Shown here: positions 6,195-7,319 of the stretch, one piece after another
Numbering within the stretch: the first letter of the stretch is position 1
Layout: each line of letters opens with the position of its first letter
Assembly (NCBI GenBank): GCA_017450425.1
Contig: JAFSUV010000157.1
Coordinates: 1 to 7,319 of the forward strand
From: Kiritimatiellia bacterium
GTDB lineage: Bacteria > Verrucomicrobiota > Kiritimatiellia > RFP12 > UBA3636
Reading direction: 5' to 3'
Length of the DNA: 7,319 nt
The notes under the pieces: model-generated
The model's input: only the letters and a program-made list of their open reading frames with translations
Databases searched by the model: none
Told to the model about the DNA's origin: nothing
Translations under genes and position numbers: made by a program

Positions 6195-6962
6195 TCAGCG
6201 GGGCGTCAGGATTTCCGCAGGCCCCGAAGCGGTGATGGCGACCATTTGCTCGGAGTGGCATGCAAGGGAGCCGTCGGCCGTCACGACCGTCCAGCCGTCC
6301 TTCAGCGTCCTGATGCGGCGCGAGCCGAGCGTGAGCATCGGCTCGATGCAGATCACCATCCCTTCGCGCAGAACCGGCCCCTGATGCGGCGCGCCGTAAT
6401 TCGGGATTTCCGGCCCCTCGTGGATGCTGAGGCCGCAACCGTGGCCGACATATTCGCGGACGATGCCGAGCCTGTGGCGGCCGGCCACGAGCTCCACGGC
6501 GTGGGAAATGTCGCCCACCCGGTTTCCGGCGCGGGCCGCCGCAATGCCGGCCTTGAGCGCTTCTTCGGTCCAGGCGACGAAATCCCGCTTTTCCCGCGAG
6601 CCTTCGCCCACGATCACGGTCCTGGCGTTGTCGCCGACAAAACCGCCGCACTCCACGGTTATGTCGATGGAAACGAGGTCGCCATCGCGGATCACCACCT
6701 TTTCGGAAGGCACTCCGTGTATGACGGCCTCGTTTACCGATATGCAAGTCTGCCCCGGATAGCCGTAGTAGCCGTAATCGGCGGACTTGCAGCCGAGCGC
6801 CGCCATGGTGTCGAAGGCGAGATCGTCGAGAGCCTTGGTGGAAACTCCCGGACGCACCGCATCGCACATTATGCGCAAAACCTCCGCCGCCCTTTCGCCG
6901 GCCAAACGGCAGCCGGCGATCTGGGCGGGGGTTTTTACGATAATCCTGTCGGATTTTTTCAT
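6195..6962 (-). CDS. map: Type I methionine aminopeptidase, 255 aa
   Basis: This enzyme removes the initiator methionine from nascent proteins in the cytoplasm using a dinuclear metal site, and is usually essential. The length is normal for the type I (MAP-I) class without N-terminal extension. Every catalytic residue of the E. coli enzyme is present with a constant +3 offset: His82, metal ligands Asp100 and Asp111, His174, Glu207 and Glu238, and substrate-contact His181. Context motifs are HGVPS, VSIDITVECGGFVGDNARTV, YVGHGCGLSIHEGPEIP and IEPML. The block around the last ligand reads SLACHSEQM, where many homologues have SAQ(F/Y)EHT. The ligand Glu is kept while the following His is Gln. 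The ATG at 6962 is 39 bases after pgk and has only a weak GGAC upstream. It leads straight into the standard MKKSDRI-type N-terminus. It is probably co-transcribed with pgk; map is more often found near ribosomal-protein genes. Confidence 0.97.
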   Translation of the reverse strand: MKKSDRIIVKTPAQIAGCRLAGERAAEVLRIMCDAVRPGVSTKALDDLAFDTMAALGCKSADYGYYGYPGQTCISVNEAVIHGVPSEKVVIRDGDLVSIDITVECGGFVGDNARTVIVGEGSREKRDFVAWTEEALKAGIAAARAGNRVGDISHAVELVAGRHRLGIVREYVGHGCGLSIHEGPEIPNYGAPHQGPVLREGMVICIEPMLTLGSRRIRTLKDGWTVVTADGSLACHSEQMVAITASGPAEILTPR

Positions 6963-7001
6963 TCGTCCGCGCGGGACAGGCGTAAAAAACGCGGGTGATC
7001 C

Positions 7002-7319
7002 CTACTTGGCGTCGAGCGCCGCGACGCCGGGCAGGACCTTGCCCTCGAGGTATTCGAGCGAAGCGCCGCCGCCGGTGGAGATGTGGCTCATCTTGTCCGC
7101 AAGACCGCTCTTCTTCACCGCCGAGACGGAGTCGCCGCCGCCGATGATCGACGTGCCGCCAGCCGCCTTCACTTCCGCGACCGCAGCCGCGACGCCGAAC
7201 GTGCCGGCCGCGAACTTCGCCATCTCGAAGCAGCCCATCGGGCCGTTCCACACGACGGTCTTGGCGGTATTGACGGCGTTCGAGAAAAGCTCGATCGACT
7301 TGGGGCCGATGTCGAGGCC
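7002..7319 (-). CDS. pgk: Phosphoglycerate kinase, C-terminal 105 residues (5' part outside window)
   Basis: This glycolytic enzyme transfers the phosphate of 1,3-bisphosphoglycerate to ADP in the cytoplasm. Only the last 105 residues are visible, and the frame continues through the right edge. The visible part contains LDIGPKSIELF (2-12), the VVWNGPMGCFE block (22-32), the nucleotide-binding IGGGDSVSA loop (59-67) and the terminal STGGGASLEYLEGKVLPGV motif. All are diagnostic of the C-terminal Rossmann domain. The gene ends with TAG at 7002 and a normal-length C-terminus. A GTG near 7253 lies inside the VVWNG block and is not a start. It is followed 39 bases later by map. Confidence 0.97.
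   Translation of the reverse strand, partial: GLDIGPKSIELFSNAVNTAKTVVWNGPMGCFEMAKFAAGTFGVAAAVAEVKAAGGTSIIGGGDSVSAVKKSGLADKMSHISTGGGASLEYLEGKVLPGVAALDAK

Noticed and set aside
6963..7001. A terminator between pgk and map, suggested by a T-run and short dyads
   Set aside because: The stems are only about 4 bp and the T-run sits in a loop rather than after a stem, so read-through from pgk to map is more likely.
1..7319. CRISPR arrays, tRNA/rRNA genes, insertion sequences or attachment sites
   Set aside because: No spaced direct repeats, cloverleaf-like sequences, transposase motifs or terminal inverted repeats were seen. Nearly every base is in a recognised gene.

Overview
The window is GC-rich bacterial DNA that is almost completely coding, with six genes all read from the minus strand. 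In transcription order (high to low coordinate) they are: the C-terminal end of phosphoglycerate kinase (pgk, cut by the right edge), type I methionine aminopeptidase (map), a small outer-membrane beta-barrel protein, a DUF4956 inner-membrane protein, a 1021-residue LamG plus CotH-kinase surface protein, a small cupin, and most of a GH127-type beta-L-arabinofuranosidase (cut by the left edge). That makes five complete genes and two partial ones. Gaps are 0 to 93 bases, so no stretch above 300 bases lacks a gene.

Organism: the signal peptide plus C-terminal Phe beta-signal of the barrel protein points to a Gram-negative (two-membrane) cell. High GC together with a LamG/CotH giant protein and a GH127 enzyme would fit a Verrucomicrobiota/Kiritimatiellota/Lentisphaerota-type bacterium. 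This is inference only; no rRNA or other phylogenetic marker beyond pgk and map is present.

Layout. (1) 6195-7319: housekeeping block pgk then map, 39 bases apart, probably co-transcribed. (2) 6102-6194: the longest gap. It holds an 8-bp perfect dyad and a plausible sigma70-type promoter (TTGCGC, 17-base spacer, TAAAAT) whose predicted start falls at or next to the ATG of the next gene, so that mRNA may be nearly leaderless. (3) 1507-6101: an envelope operon of outer-membrane barrel, DUF4956 and LamG-CotH. DUF4956 and the CotH gene overlap by one base (TGATG), so they are very probably translationally coupled. DUF4956 and CotH proteins are commonly found together with VTC-type polyphosphate polymerases in bacteria; no VTC gene is in this window. 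(4) 1-1463: cupin and GH127, both with clear Shine-Dalgarno sequences that the upstream genes lack. They look like a carbohydrate-use pair that may read through from the CotH gene.

The most interesting part is the barrel-DUF4956-CotH cassette. The CotH protein carries an N-terminal membrane segment, a LamG domain, a middle region with what looks like a second, degenerate CotH-like half, an Ig-like region, and a C-terminal CotH domain with an intact WDFD metal motif. Together the three proteins could span both membranes and modify a surface protein or glycopolymer, but that role is inferred.
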